This document shows, piece by piece, positions 25,868-34,904 of a DNA stretch of 64,000 nucleotides (the stretch's first letter is position 1; every line of letters starts with the position of its first letter). Origin of the DNA: Pseudomonas fluorescens (lineage in GTDB: Bacteria; Pseudomonadota; Gammaproteobacteria; Pseudomonadales; Pseudomonadaceae); assembly GCF_902497855.1 (NCBI RefSeq), contig NZ_CABVHU010000005.1:186001-250000 (forward strand), given 5' to 3'. The notes beneath the pieces are model-generated. The model saw only the letters and a program-made list of their open reading frames with translations, ran no database searches and was not told the DNA's origin. The position numbers and the translations under genes are program-made.

Positions 25868-27214
25868 TTAGAACACCGACTGAATTTTCAAACCGGCCAC
25901 CAGCGCGTTATCCACTTCATCCACACCGCCCGGGTGAGTGATGTACTGCAGGTTGGGACGTACGGTCAGCCAGTTGGTGACGTGGAAACCGTAGTTGATC
26001 TCGTAGTTGTACTCGGTGTTACGCAGTGGTGAGAACAGCGGATCCTGGTAGTCGGAAACCCCATTCGAAGCATTGACCAGCTCGGCGTTTTTCTTGACGT
26101 CATCGTTGACATGGATACGGGCGAAACCGATACCCATGTCATCTTTCGGACGTGCATCGAACGGGCCCTTGTACACAAACATCAGCGACTGGTAGTTGTC
26201 GACGATGTTGGTGTCCTTGTCGTGGAAGGTGGCGTTGGCAGCGATGTTCAGACCGCGGGACGCATCACCGTTGTGGCTGGTGAGTTGCTGCTGCGCCACG
26301 AACCAGTAGCCGGACTTGCTGCTGTGGCTGCGGTAGGCGTTGCCGCTGGTTGCCGCGTCATCACCGTTGTCGTCTTCGCGAACGTCATCGGCCTTGGCCG
26401 TGCTTTTGTAGTAACCGACACGGTATTCGCCCGGCAGGTTGCCAGGGTTGGGCAACCAGACCAGTTCGACCGGCAAGACCGTGCCCTTGGTCCCACTGCC
26501 GCTGAGCTTGAAGCCGTTACCGTGTTCCAGTTGCGACGGGTTCTGGTTGTATGCGCCGATCTGCGCATACCACTCGGGCGAGATGTTGTACTTCACGCGG
26601 ATCGCGGCCTGGCTGACCGGCCAGTTGTACCAGATGTTGGTCGCCCAGTTACCCACCTGGGACCCGCAGAACGCCAGGTTCTGGAACTCACAGGGGAAGG
26701 TGTTGAAGTCTTCGCCTTCGCCGAAGTAACCGGCCTTGACGTCCAGTTTATTGTCGAGGAACTGGTGCTTGATCCACAACTGGGTCAGACGGACCATATG
26801 GCCACGGCCGTAGACTTCCTGGGAGGAACTCAAGGTGCCGGCACGGGGGTCGCCGACACGGTCATTGGAGATGTTCTCGCCATTACGGTTGGTGAGCTGG
26901 ATTTTGGCCTGGGTGTTATCCCAGCCCATCAGTTTTTCCAGGTCCAGGGCCACGCCCAGGCCAAACTGGTCGGAGTAACGCGCGGTCTTGTCGTCGTTGT
27001 AGCCACCGTGGAGGTTGCCACCCACTTCACCGACGTAATCCATCTTGATGTCGATGCCCTGCTCGATCAGCCGGGTCCGCTCGCCACCCCAATCACCGGT
27101 CATCCACTCGGAATCGGCGCTGAACGCGTCAGCCGCGTGCACACTGCCGGCCAGCGTCATTGCCGCAATCGCTGACAACTGGCAGATAAGCTGAGCGTTG
27201 TTGTTCTTCTTCAT
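25868..27214 (-). CDS. oprB: Carbohydrate-selective outer membrane porin OprB
   Basis: The 448-residue protein has a signal peptide (CQLSAIAAMTLAGSVHAADAF) and a mature start near FSADSEWMTGDWGGERTRLIEQGI, typical of the OprB family. The remainder is alternating amphipathic beta strands, ending in an aromatic residue (IQSVF) as outer-membrane barrels do. It should let glucose and other sugars cross the outer membrane to GtsA. It lies downstream of gtsD in the same direction, after a REP doublet. An AATAACAA motif precedes its ribosome site. Confidence 0.93.
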   Translation of the reverse strand: MKKNNNAQLICQLSAIAAMTLAGSVHAADAFSADSEWMTGDWGGERTRLIEQGIDIKMDYVGEVGGNLHGGYNDDKTARYSDQFGLGVALDLEKLMGWDNTQAKIQLTNRNGENISNDRVGDPRAGTLSSSQEVYGRGHMVRLTQLWIKHQFLDNKLDVKAGYFGEGEDFNTFPCEFQNLAFCGSQVGNWATNIWYNWPVSQAAIRVKYNISPEWYAQIGAYNQNPSQLEHGNGFKLSGSGTKGTVLPVELVWLPNPGNLPGEYRVGYYKSTAKADDVREDDNGDDAATSGNAYRSHSSKSGYWFVAQQQLTSHNGDASRGLNIAANATFHDKDTNIVDNYQSLMFVYKGPFDARPKDDMGIGFARIHVNDDVKKNAELVNASNGVSDYQDPLFSPLRNTEYNYEINYGFHVTNWLTVRPNLQYITHPGGVDEVDNALVAGLKIQSVF

Positions 27215-27232
27215 CCCTACATCCTCGTTTTA

Positions 27233-27240
27233 TTGTTATT
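27233..27240 (-). promoter_or_regulatory. Possible Crc/Hfq (AANAANAA) motif before oprB
   Basis: The minus strand reads AATAACAA about 19-26 bases before the oprB ATG, next to the ribosome site. Confidence 0.5.
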
Positions 27241-27324
27241 AACTTTTTTTATCTAACGCGGGTTACATCGGTTGCGGTGGACGACAGGCTGTCCGCCGCA
27301 GATTCCCCCTGTGGGATATTTCCA

Positions 27325-27417
27325 TTGTGGGAGCGAGCCTGCTCGCGAAAGCGGTGGCTCAGTTGACATCGTTGTTGGATGTCAGACCGCTTTCGCGAGC
27401 AGGCTCGCTCCCACATT
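27325..27417. repeat. REP doublet (family A)
   Basis: TTGTGGGAGCGAGCCTGCTC and GAGCAGGCTCGCTCCCACAT face each other between gtsD and oprB. Confidence 0.88.
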
Positions 27418-27439
27418 GAACGCCCACAGTTTTTGATCT

Positions 27440-28600
27440 TCAGCGGCCTTTGAATTGCGCTACGTTGGCAGTGTGGGCCTCGGTTTTCGGCAGGCCGGCC
27501 ACCCCCAGCCGCTCACCGGTTTTCGCATCGAACAGCAACACTTTCGACGGATCGAACTGCAGGGTCAGGGTCTCGCCCACGGCCGGCGCGACGTCCGGCG
27601 CCAGGCGGCAGCAGACCTTGGTCTCGTTGAGGTTGACGAACACCAGGGTGTCGGGCCCGGTCGGTTCGGTGACCTGGACTTCGGCGCGGATGGTCGGCAA
27701 GCCATTCGGCTCGCTGCCCGCCAGCACGATCTGCTCCGGGCGCATGCCGAGGATCACTTCGCGATCTTCGAGCCCGGCGTCCTGCATGCCCAGCGGCAAC
27801 TCGCAACGCGCCTGGCCACTGTCGAGCAGCGCCAGCAGACGACCGTCCTTGCGCTGCAGACGCAGGGGGATGAAGTTCATCGGCGGCGAACCGATGAAGC
27901 TCGCCACGAACAGGTTGGCCGGGTTGTTGTAGATGTCTTTCGGCGTGCCGAACTGCTGGATGATCCCGTCCTTCATCACCGCCACTTTGTCGCCCAGGGT
28001 CATGGCTTCGATCTGGTCGTGGGTCACGTAGACCGTGGTGGTTTTCAGGCGCTGGTGCATCAGTTTCATTTCAGTGCGCATCTCGACGCGCAGCTTGGCG
28101 TCGAGGTTGGACAGCGGTTCGTCGAACAGGTAGATCTTCGGCCGCCGCGCCAGGGCACGGCCCATCGCCACCCGCTGTTGCTGACCACCGGAAAGCTGGC
28201 CGGGCTTGCGGCTCAGCAGGTGTTCGATCTGCAGCAACTTGGCGACGCGGGCGACTTCTTCGTCGATCTCGGCGGCCGGCATCTTGCGAATCTTCAGACC
28301 GAAGGCGATGTTGTCGCGCACGCTCATGGTCGGGTACAGCGCGTAGGACTGGAACACCATGGCGATGTCGCGATCCTTCGGGCTCATCCCGCTGATGTCG
28401 GCGTCGTCCACCAGGATCGCCCCGCCGCTGATGGTTTCCAGACCGGCGATGCAGTTCATCAGCGTGGATTTACCGCAGCCCGACGGGCCGACCAGGATCA
28501 GGAACTCACCGTCATCGATCTTCAGTTCGATGTTCTTCAGGGTGTCCGGCAAACCGGCGCCGTAGGTCTTGTTGACGTTGCGTAATTCGAGAGTTGCCAT
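27440..28600 (-). CDS. gtsD: Glucose ABC transporter, ATP-binding protein GtsD
   Basis: A 386-residue UgpC/MalK-type ATPase. Walker A is GPSGCGKSTLMN (about 38-49), the signature is LSGGQQQRVAMGRAL (about 134-148) and Walker B is KIYLFDEPLSNLD. The C-terminal third is an OB-fold regulatory domain (about 240-365). It powers GtsBC for glucose import. It starts three bases after gtsC. Confidence 0.95.
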   Translation of the reverse strand: MATLELRNVNKTYGAGLPDTLKNIELKIDDGEFLILVGPSGCGKSTLMNCIAGLETISGGAILVDDADISGMSPKDRDIAMVFQSYALYPTMSVRDNIAFGLKIRKMPAAEIDEEVARVAKLLQIEHLLSRKPGQLSGGQQQRVAMGRALARRPKIYLFDEPLSNLDAKLRVEMRTEMKLMHQRLKTTTVYVTHDQIEAMTLGDKVAVMKDGIIQQFGTPKDIYNNPANLFVASFIGSPPMNFIPLRLQRKDGRLLALLDSGQARCELPLGMQDAGLEDREVILGMRPEQIVLAGSEPNGLPTIRAEVQVTEPTGPDTLVFVNLNETKVCCRLAPDVAPAVGETLTLQFDPSKVLLFDAKTGERLGVAGLPKTEAHTANVAQFKGR

Positions 28601-28603
28601 GTT

Positions 28604-29449
28604 TTACCCCTTGACCGCGCCGGACGTCAGCCCACGCAGGAAATACTTGCCAGCGAATATGTAGACCAGCAGTGTCGGCAGCCCGGCGATCATCGCGGCG
28701 GCCATATCAACGTTGTATTCCTTGGCCCCGGTGCTGGTGTTGACCAGGTTGTTCAGGGCCACGGTAATCGGCTGGGCATCGCCACTGGCGAAGACCACGC
28801 CGAACAGGAAGTCATTCCAGATCTGGGTGAACTGCCAGATCAGGCAGACCATCACGATCGGGATCGACATCGGCAGCAGGATCTTCCAGAAAATCGTGAA
28901 GAAGCCTGCGCCATCCAGGCGTGCCGCCTTGACCAGCGCATCCGGGATGCTCACGTAGTAATTGCGGAAGAACAGCGTGGTGAAGGCCAGGCCGTAGACC
29001 ACGTGCACCAGCACCAGGCCGGTGGTGGTGTTGGCCAGGCCGAACTTGCCGAGGGTGAACGAGGCTGGCAGCAGCACGGTCTGGAACGGCAGGAAGCAGC
29101 CGAACAGCAACAGGCCGAAGAACAGTTGCGAACCGCGGAAGCGCCACATCGACAGCACGTAGCCGTTCATCGCGCCGATGAAGGTCGAGATCAAGACTGC
29201 CGGCACGGTGATTTTCACCGAGTTCCAGAAGTAGCCGCCGACCACGTCCCAGGCCTTGAGCCAGCCGATGCCGTCGATCACGGTCGGCCAGCTCAGCAGG
29301 TTGCCGGTGCGGATGTCTTCGGGGGATTTGAAGCTGGTCAGCAGCATCACCACCAGCGGGATCAGGTACACCGCCGCTGCCAACAGCAGGGTGGCGTAGA
29401 TCGCGATGCGGCTGAAACTCAGGGATGGTTTGCCGAGTTGATTAGTCAT
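28604..29449 (-). CDS. gtsC: Glucose ABC transporter permease GtsC
   Basis: A 281-residue inner-membrane permease with six hydrophobic segments and the EAA-type loop YVSIPDALVKAARLDGAGFFTIFWKILLPMSIP (about 165-200) that docks the ATPase. It belongs to the MalG-like class. It overlaps gtsB by eight bases and precedes gtsD by three, so it is in one operon. Confidence 0.95.
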   Translation of the reverse strand: MTNQLGKPSLSFSRIAIYATLLLAAAVYLIPLVVMLLTSFKSPEDIRTGNLLSWPTVIDGIGWLKAWDVVGGYFWNSVKITVPAVLISTFIGAMNGYVLSMWRFRGSQLFFGLLLFGCFLPFQTVLLPASFTLGKFGLANTTTGLVLVHVVYGLAFTTLFFRNYYVSIPDALVKAARLDGAGFFTIFWKILLPMSIPIVMVCLIWQFTQIWNDFLFGVVFASGDAQPITVALNNLVNTSTGAKEYNVDMAAAMIAGLPTLLVYIFAGKYFLRGLTSGAVKG

Positions 29450-30386
29450 GGCGTTTGCCTCGCAGCTCGGAATACAGGTACGGCACGAGGATGGTCAGCA
29501 CGGCACCGAGCATCAGCATGGCGCTGGCCGAACCGATGCCCATCTGGCCACGGCTGAAGGTGAAGGAATACATGAACATCGCCGGCAGGTCGGACGAGTA
29601 GCCGGGCCCCCCCGCCGTCATCGCCGCCACCAGGTCGAAGCTCTTGATCGCGATGTGCGCGAGGATCATGAAGGCGCTGAAAAACACCGGGCGCAGGCTC
29701 GGCAGCACGATCTTCAAATAGATGGTCGGCAGGCTCGCACCGTCGACCTGCGCGGCACGGATGATCGATTGATCGACACCGCGCAGGCCGGCGAGGAACA
29801 TCGCCATCACAAATCCGGAGGCTTGCCACACGGCGGCGATCACCAGGCAATACACCACGCGATCCTGATCCACCAGCCAGTCGAGGCGGAAGCCTTCCCA
29901 GCCCCAGTCACGCAGCATCTTGTCCAGGCCCAGGCCTGGGTTGAGCAGCCATTTCCAGGCGGTACCGGTGACGATCATCGACAGTGCCATCGGGTACAGA
30001 TAGACAGTGCGGATGAAGCCTTCCTTGCGAATGCGCTGGTCCAGCAGCACCGCGAGGAACACCCCCAGCACCAGGCTGATGCCGATGAACATGCCGCCGA
30101 AGAGCGCGAGGTTTTTGCTCGCGACCCACCAGCGATCGTTGTCCATCAGGCGGATGTATTGCTGCAGGCCGACCCATTTGTAGCTCGGCATGAAGCTGGA
30201 GTTGGTGAAGGACAAAACGAATGTCCAGATGATGTAACCGTAGAAGCCAACCAACACGATCAGCATGCTCGGCGCGAGTACCAACTTGGGTAACCAGCGT
30301 TGCAGCGCATCGAACGGTGAGGCTTTGCTGAAAACCGCCACAGAGCTCATCGGGATAATCCAGGTGGAGAGGAATGAAATCGGCAC
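29442..30386 (-). CDS. gtsB: Glucose ABC transporter permease GtsB
   Basis: About 300-314 residues with six membrane segments and an EAA-type loop (LRGVDQSIIRAAQVDGASLPTIYLKIVLPSL), a MalF-like permease forming the channel with GtsC. A GTG start at 30386 has AAGGA seven bases upstream; the ATG 12 codons later (30350) is also plausible and gives a more usual N-terminus (MSSVAVFSKASPFDALQRW). A REP doublet separates it from gtsA. Confidence 0.93.
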   Translation of the reverse strand: MPISFLSTWIIPMSSVAVFSKASPFDALQRWLPKLVLAPSMLIVLVGFYGYIIWTFVLSFTNSSFMPSYKWVGLQQYIRLMDNDRWWVASKNLALFGGMFIGISLVLGVFLAVLLDQRIRKEGFIRTVYLYPMALSMIVTGTAWKWLLNPGLGLDKMLRDWGWEGFRLDWLVDQDRVVYCLVIAAVWQASGFVMAMFLAGLRGVDQSIIRAAQVDGASLPTIYLKIVLPSLRPVFFSAFMILAHIAIKSFDLVAAMTAGGPGYSSDLPAMFMYSFTFSRGQMGIGSASAMLMLGAVLTILVPYLYSELRGKRHD

Positions 30387-30394
30387 GGCGATTC

Positions 30395-30490
30395 CTTGTA
30401 GGAGCGAGGCTTGCCCGCGAAGGCGGTGTAACGGGTGACAAATGTGTCGAATGTCAGACTGCTTTCGCGGGCAAGCCTCGCTCCTACAGG
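30395..30490. repeat. REP doublet (family A) inside the gts operon
   Basis: TTGTAGGAGCGAGGCTTGCC and GGCAAGCCTCGCTCCTACAG flank a short spacer between gtsA and gtsB. Its hairpin could stabilise the upstream gtsA message. Confidence 0.88.
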
Positions 30491-30517
30491 GGAACGCGCT
30501 CAGATATGTGCCGGAGA

Positions 30518-31825
30518 TTACTGGGCAGCTTTCACAGCCGAAGCCAGTTGCGCGCTGGCCTTGGCCGGGTCAGCGTTCTTGTCGTTCATGAAGTTGGTGA
30601 CCACGTCGAAGATCGCGCCCTGCACGGCCAGGGACGTGGCCATGTTGTGCGCCATGCTCGGTTGCAGGCCGCCGGTCTTCTCGTCTGCCAGGAAGTCCTT
30701 GGCCGCGGTTTGCGCGCAAGCATCGAAGCCCTGGCCGCTCATGTCGTTGAGCATGTCGGTGCGCACCGGGATCGAGCCTTTGTTGATGCTGAAGATTTTC
30801 TGGAAGTCTTTACCCAGGGCGACCTTGGCCAGGTCTTGCTGGGCGGCGATGTCGCCTTTGCGGTCGGCCTTGAGCTTGAACACGGCCAGCGAGTCGATGT
30901 TGTAGGTGAAGGCTTTTTCGGTGCCCGGGAACGGCACGCACTGGTAGTCCGTGCCGGCGACTTTCTTCGCGGCAGTCCATTCGCTCTTGGCCCAGTCGCC
31001 CATCATCTGCATACCGGCCTTGCCGTTGATGACGTCGGCGGCGGCGATGTTCCAGTCACGACCGGCGCGGTTCGGGTCCATGTAGCCGGTGAGCCGCTTC
31101 AGCTCGGTGAAGGCCTTGGTCATCTCGGGCCCCGAGAGGGTTTTCTGATCCAGGTCTACCAGGGCTTTCTTGTAACCGTCGGCGCCCATGACCGAGAGCA
31201 CCACGTCTTCGAATACGGTGCTGTCCTGCCATGGCTGGCCACCGTGGGCGAGCGCGATGAAGCCTGCGGCTTTGAGCTTGTCGCCGGCGGCATAGAATTC
31301 TTCGAGGGTGGTGGGGGCTTTGTCGATCCCGGCTTTCTTGAACACTTGCGGGTTGATCCACAGCCAGTTGACGCGGTGGATGTTCACCGGCACGGCCACG
31401 TAGTCACCGTCGTACTTCACGGTGTCGGAGACTTTCGCAGGCAGCAGGCCATCCCAGTTTTCCGACTTGGCAACGTCTTTCAGCGCGTCGGTGCTGAGCA
31501 GGCCCGTGCTGCCCCACTCCTGGATGTCCGGGCCTTTGATCTGGGCAACACCCGGCGGGTTGCCGGCGACTGCGCGGCTCTTGAGTACGGTCATGGCCGT
31601 GGAACCGCCACCACCGGCGACTGCGCCATCCTTCCAGGTAAAGCCGTCTTTTTCGACTTGAGCCTTGAGCACATCGACCGCGGCCTTTTCACCACCGGAG
31701 GTCCACCAGTGAACGACTTCCACCGAACCTTTGGCATCAGCGGCAAGGGCACTCAGCGGGAATGCAGACAGGGGAAGCAACGAGGCGAGAGAAACGACAG
31801 TAGCGAGGCGAGAAATCGCGTTCAT
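30518..31825 (-). CDS. gtsA: Glucose ABC transporter substrate-binding protein GtsA
   Basis: A 435-residue family 1 solute-binding protein with a signal peptide ([24 protein letters not shown]). The mature part has [20 protein letters not shown] at the start and the [24 protein letters not shown] hinge region typical of sugar binders. It captures periplasmic glucose for GtsBCD. It is the first gene of gtsABCD, preceded by AACAACAA and AAAGG motifs, and is probably controlled by GltR/GtrS, encoded just upstream. Confidence 0.95.
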   Translation of the reverse strand: MNAISRLATVVSLASLLPLSAFPLSALAADAKGSVEVVHWWTSGGEKAAVDVLKAQVEKDGFTWKDGAVAGGGGSTAMTVLKSRAVAGNPPGVAQIKGPDIQEWGSTGLLSTDALKDVAKSENWDGLLPAKVSDTVKYDGDYVAVPVNIHRVNWLWINPQVFKKAGIDKAPTTLEEFYAAGDKLKAAGFIALAHGGQPWQDSTVFEDVVLSVMGADGYKKALVDLDQKTLSGPEMTKAFTELKRLTGYMDPNRAGRDWNIAAADVINGKAGMQMMGDWAKSEWTAAKKVAGTDYQCVPFPGTEKAFTYNIDSLAVFKLKADRKGDIAAQQDLAKVALGKDFQKIFSINKGSIPVRTDMLNDMSGQGFDACAQTAAKDFLADEKTGGLQPSMAHNMATSLAVQGAIFDVVTNFMNDKNADPAKASAQLASAVKAAQ

Positions 31826-31840
31826 CTGGAAGTACCTTTC

Positions 31841-31848
31841 TTGTTGTT
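31841..31848 (-). promoter_or_regulatory. Possible Crc/Hfq (AANAANAA) motif before gtsA
   Basis: The minus strand reads AACAACAA about 16 bases before the gtsA ATG, close to the ribosome site. This gives a direct route for carbon catabolite repression. Confidence 0.55.
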
Positions 31849-31941
31849 ATGCATGCAAGTCTGGTGCTTGCGCTGCAAGGATTCTAAACAGGAGTCATGC
31901 CTTCGCAGGTAACGAAGGGACGCTCGAATGTCACCACATGG

Positions 31942-33201
31942 TTACACAGGAGCGCTCTGGGACAACTGCCCCAGCGCCGTGGCCATGCTGGGCGCCAGCG
32001 GCAGGCGCGGAATCAGCACGGCTTGCCAGGCGTGATAGAGGTCGGGTTTGCCAGCCCAGATATCAGCACTCGGGCGGTTCTGTGGATCGAGTTCGTGATA
32101 CCAGCTGCCGTCGCGGCGGTCGATGAAATGACTGTCACAAAATTCCCAGAACACTCGGTACCAGTGTTCGAACTGTTCATCACCCGTACGCTTGAGCAAG
32201 GCACTGGCAGCCGCGCTGGCTTCGCAATGGGTCCAGTGCAGACGATGACGAACCACCGCGCGATTGTCCCAGTCGAGGGTGTAGACGATGCCGGGCGCAC
32301 CGTCGATGTCCCAGCCTTGCCGGCAATTGTGTTCGAACAGTTGTTGCGCATCGGTGGCCAGCCAGCCTGGTGTCGGCATCCCGGCCTGTACTCGCGCCGC
32401 TTCGAGGTGCAGCAATAGCCGCGCCCACTCGAAACCGTGGCCGGGCGTGGCGCCGTACGGGCGGAAACCGTCGGCCGGATTGTCGTGGTTGTATTCGCGC
32501 AGCGGCTGCCAGTCGCGGTCGAAATGCTCGACCACCAAAAAGTCATTGGCGGCGGCGTGACCGTGGATCACCCGTTCGACGATGCGCTGGGCGCGGCACA
32601 ACCAGCGATTGTCCTGGGTGACATCGGCCAAGGCGAGGAAGGCCTCGGTGGCGTGCATGTTGCTATTGGCGCCGCGATAGCGTTCCTCTTCACTCCAGTC
32701 GCGGTTGAAGGATTCGCGCATCGCGCCCTCCTCCTCGCTCCAGAAATGCGTGTCGATGATGTCGATCGCATTAATGAGCAATGCTCGGGCGCCAGGGCGT
32801 TGGGCGACAACCGCAGAACTCGCGGCCAGTGCGACGAATGCATGCAGGTAGGCTGCTTTGCCGTCGTTGCCGTCGCGGTGTTCCGGGGTGGCAAACCAGC
32901 CACCGTGTTCAGCATCGCGTAACGGGCCGCAGAGGGCTTTTACGCCGTGATCCACCAGCTCGGCAAACCCCGGCAAGCCCTGGATGTGGGCCATGGCAAA
33001 GCAGTGGGTCATGCGCGCGGTGTTCATGGTTTCGGCGTGGGCGTTGGTCGGCAGGCGGCCCTTTTCATCGAGGTTGCCGAAGCCTTCGGGGAGCTTTGCG
33101 GCCTTGGCGAACGAAAGCAGGCGTAGGCCTTCGGCGGCGAGCCATTGTTGATGGGCAGGTGCATTCAGCCAACTGCTGAAGGCGGGTTGGAAGGTGTCCA
33201 T
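31942..33201 (-). CDS. AGE-family epimerase/isomerase
   Basis: A 419-residue (alpha/alpha)6-barrel protein of the N-acylglucosamine 2-epimerase family. Typical stretches are NTARMTHCFAMAHIQGLPGF, ANSNMHATEAFLALADVT and PGHGFEWARLLLHLEAAR, with HWTHCEASAAAS holding a conserved His. It probably isomerises mannose/fructose-type sugars or their phosphates; the exact sugar is unknown. It lies between gtsA and the sensor kinase gene in the same direction, with an AACAACAA motif before its start. Confidence 0.85.
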   Translation of the reverse strand: MDTFQPAFSSWLNAPAHQQWLAAEGLRLLSFAKAAKLPEGFGNLDEKGRLPTNAHAETMNTARMTHCFAMAHIQGLPGFAELVDHGVKALCGPLRDAEHGGWFATPEHRDGNDGKAAYLHAFVALAASSAVVAQRPGARALLINAIDIIDTHFWSEEEGAMRESFNRDWSEEERYRGANSNMHATEAFLALADVTQDNRWLCRAQRIVERVIHGHAAANDFLVVEHFDRDWQPLREYNHDNPADGFRPYGATPGHGFEWARLLLHLEAARVQAGMPTPGWLATDAQQLFEHNCRQGWDIDGAPGIVYTLDWDNRAVVRHRLHWTHCEASAAASALLKRTGDEQFEHWYRVFWEFCDSHFIDRRDGSWYHELDPQNRPSADIWAGKPDLYHAWQAVLIPRLPLAPSMATALGQLSQSAPV

Positions 33202-33214
33202 GGGGTGCCTTTTT

Positions 33215-33222
33215 TTGTTGTT
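33215..33222 (-). promoter_or_regulatory. Possible Crc/Hfq (AANAANAA) motif before the AGE gene
   Basis: The minus strand reads AACAACAA about 14 bases before the start codon, next to an A-rich ribosome site. Confidence 0.5.
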
Positions 33223-33333
33223 ATGACTGAGGGCAGTCTAAACAACGGGCGGGGGTGGGCTTGTAACGAAGGGGGTGGGGTATGTCACCGTTTTGTGACA
33301 TTTCTCTTGAGAGATGTGCTGAATGGTCTGGTG

Positions 33334-33428
33334 CCTTCGCGAGCAGGCTCGCTCCCACAGTGGATTTGTGTACGACGCAACTCCCCTGTGGGAGCGAGAC
33401 CGGCTTGCCGGCGAAGAACGATAACGCG
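33334..33428. repeat. REP pair in tail-to-tail orientation (family A, with core)
   Basis: CTTCGCGAGCAGGCTCGCTC is followed by GGGAGCGAGACCGGCTTGCC and the reversed core AACGATAACGCG (33417-33428). The two arms point the opposite way to most other doublets here, and the element ends six bases before the gtrS stop. Confidence 0.8.
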
Positions 33429-33434
33429 GTGCGA

Positions 33435-34904
33435 CTAATCAACACTGCGAGGCAACTGCAACGTCACCCGCAATCCACCCTCTCGCAAATTCTGCAGGCT
33501 GACCTCACCCCCATGGCTATGGGCGATATTGCGCGCAATCCCCAACCCCAACCCATACCCTTGCTGCTGCCCGGCCAGGCGGAAGTGCGGTTCGAATACC
33601 TGTTCCATCCGCTGCTCTGGCACCCCGGGGCCTTCATCATCGACATGCAGGACGAACGCGCTCTGGTCGTCATCAATGTGCAAATGCGCGTTCTGTCCAT
33701 ATTTCAGGGCATTGTCGATCAGGTTGCCAATGCACCGCTTGAGCGCCAACGGCTTGCCCGGATAAGGCGCCAGCGCCCGTCCTTGCTGGGTCACCCGGCC
33801 ATTGCCATTGGGCGCCAGGTACGGTTCCACCAGGCAATCGAGCACATGATTGAGGTCCACCGGTTCGATATTTTCGTGAATGTCGGTGTCTTTCACGCAT
33901 TGCAGCGCGCCTTTGACCAGCAGCTCCAACTCATCCAGATCGCGACCGAACTTGGCTTGCAGCTGTTCGTCCTCCAGCAGTTCGACCCGCAGCCGCAAGC
34001 GGGTGATCGGCGTGCGCAGATCATGGGAAATCGCGCTGAACAACTGACTGCGTTCGGTGAGATAACGGCTGATACGCTCGCGCATCGCGTTGAAGGCACG
34101 GCCCACTTCCACCACTTCACTGCCACCGCCCTCGGCCACCGGTTCGACTTCGGCCCCCAGCGACATATCGCGCGCCGCCCGTGCAAGACGCTTGAGCGGC
34201 CGGCTCTGCCAGTGCACCAGCAAGCCGATGAACAACAACAGGAAACCGCTGGTCAGGACGATGAACCAGACTTGCTGCGCCGGCAGCCCCTGCTCTTCAA
34301 GGCTGGTATAGGGCTCGGGCAACAGCGAGGCGATGTACAGCCATTCCCCGGGCGCCATCTGGATTTGGGTGACCAGCACCGGCGGATTGACCGGTTCCAG
34401 GGTCAGCGCGTAATGCGCCCAGGAGCGAGGCAACTCGTCGAGTTTCAGGCCGCCGTTGAAAATCCGCAGGTCTTCGGGGCTGACGAACGTCACCGAGATA
34501 TCAGTGTCCTGGCCCAGGGACTGGCGCAGCACTTCATCCACCGCCTTGAGCACCGCCGCCTTGCGCGGGGTGATCGGCAGCAGCTCCATGCCCAAGGGTT
34601 TGTCGTTGAGGGTCACCACGAACCGGGTGCCGCCCATGCTGCGCAACTGGTCGAGCACCAGCGGCCTGAACGCCACCGGCAACGAACGAAAGTAACTGAC
34701 GCTGGCGGTCATCGAATGCGCGAGGCTGCGGGCGCTGGTGACCAACCCCTCGAGCTGGGTCGCGCGCAGCTGCGAGACCCAGATCACGCTCGACAGCGCC
34801 TGGGCAAACAGCACCGCCAGCAAGGTCAGCAGCAACATCCGCCCAAGCAGCGAACGCGGCACGGGCACCTTGGCGGCGATTTTCTGGAAAAACTCAGTGG
34901 CCAT
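33435..34904 (-). CDS. gtrS: Sensor histidine kinase GtrS
   Basis: About 490 residues with an N-terminal membrane segment, a periplasmic sensor, a second segment (VWFIVLTSGFLLLFIGLLVH), a HAMP linker, the phospho-acceptor box SAISHDLRTPITRLRLRVEL and the ATPase boxes IGNLIDNALKYG and HVDDEGPGVPEQ. GtrS of P. aeruginosa senses 2-ketogluconate or 6-phosphogluconate-type ligands and phosphorylates GltR. The ATG at 34904 is favoured over a TTG three codons upstream; it overlaps gltR by 11 bases. Confidence 0.93.
   Translation of the reverse strand: MATEFFQKIAAKVPVPRSLLGRMLLLTLLAVLFAQALSSVIWVSQLRATQLEGLVTSARSLAHSMTASVSYFRSLPVAFRPLVLDQLRSMGGTRFVVTLNDKPLGMELLPITPRKAAVLKAVDEVLRQSLGQDTDISVTFVSPEDLRIFNGGLKLDELPRSWAHYALTLEPVNPPVLVTQIQMAPGEWLYIASLLPEPYTSLEEQGLPAQQVWFIVLTSGFLLLFIGLLVHWQSRPLKRLARAARDMSLGAEVEPVAEGGGSEVVEVGRAFNAMRERISRYLTERSQLFSAISHDLRTPITRLRLRVELLEDEQLQAKFGRDLDELELLVKGALQCVKDTDIHENIEPVDLNHVLDCLVEPYLAPNGNGRVTQQGRALAPYPGKPLALKRCIGNLIDNALKYGQNAHLHIDDDQSAFVLHVDDEGPGVPEQRMEQVFEPHFRLAGQQQGYGLGLGIARNIAHSHGGEVSLQNLREGGLRVTLQLPRSVD

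Noticed and set aside
26111..27175. Plus-strand open frame opposite oprB
   Set aside because: The porin is clear on the other strand with signal peptide and barrel; this frame is Val/Gly-rich antisense.
30374..31912. Plus-strand open frame of 512 codons opposite gtsA
   Set aside because: It is antisense to a full binding-protein gene with a proper signal peptide and starts in a REP region.
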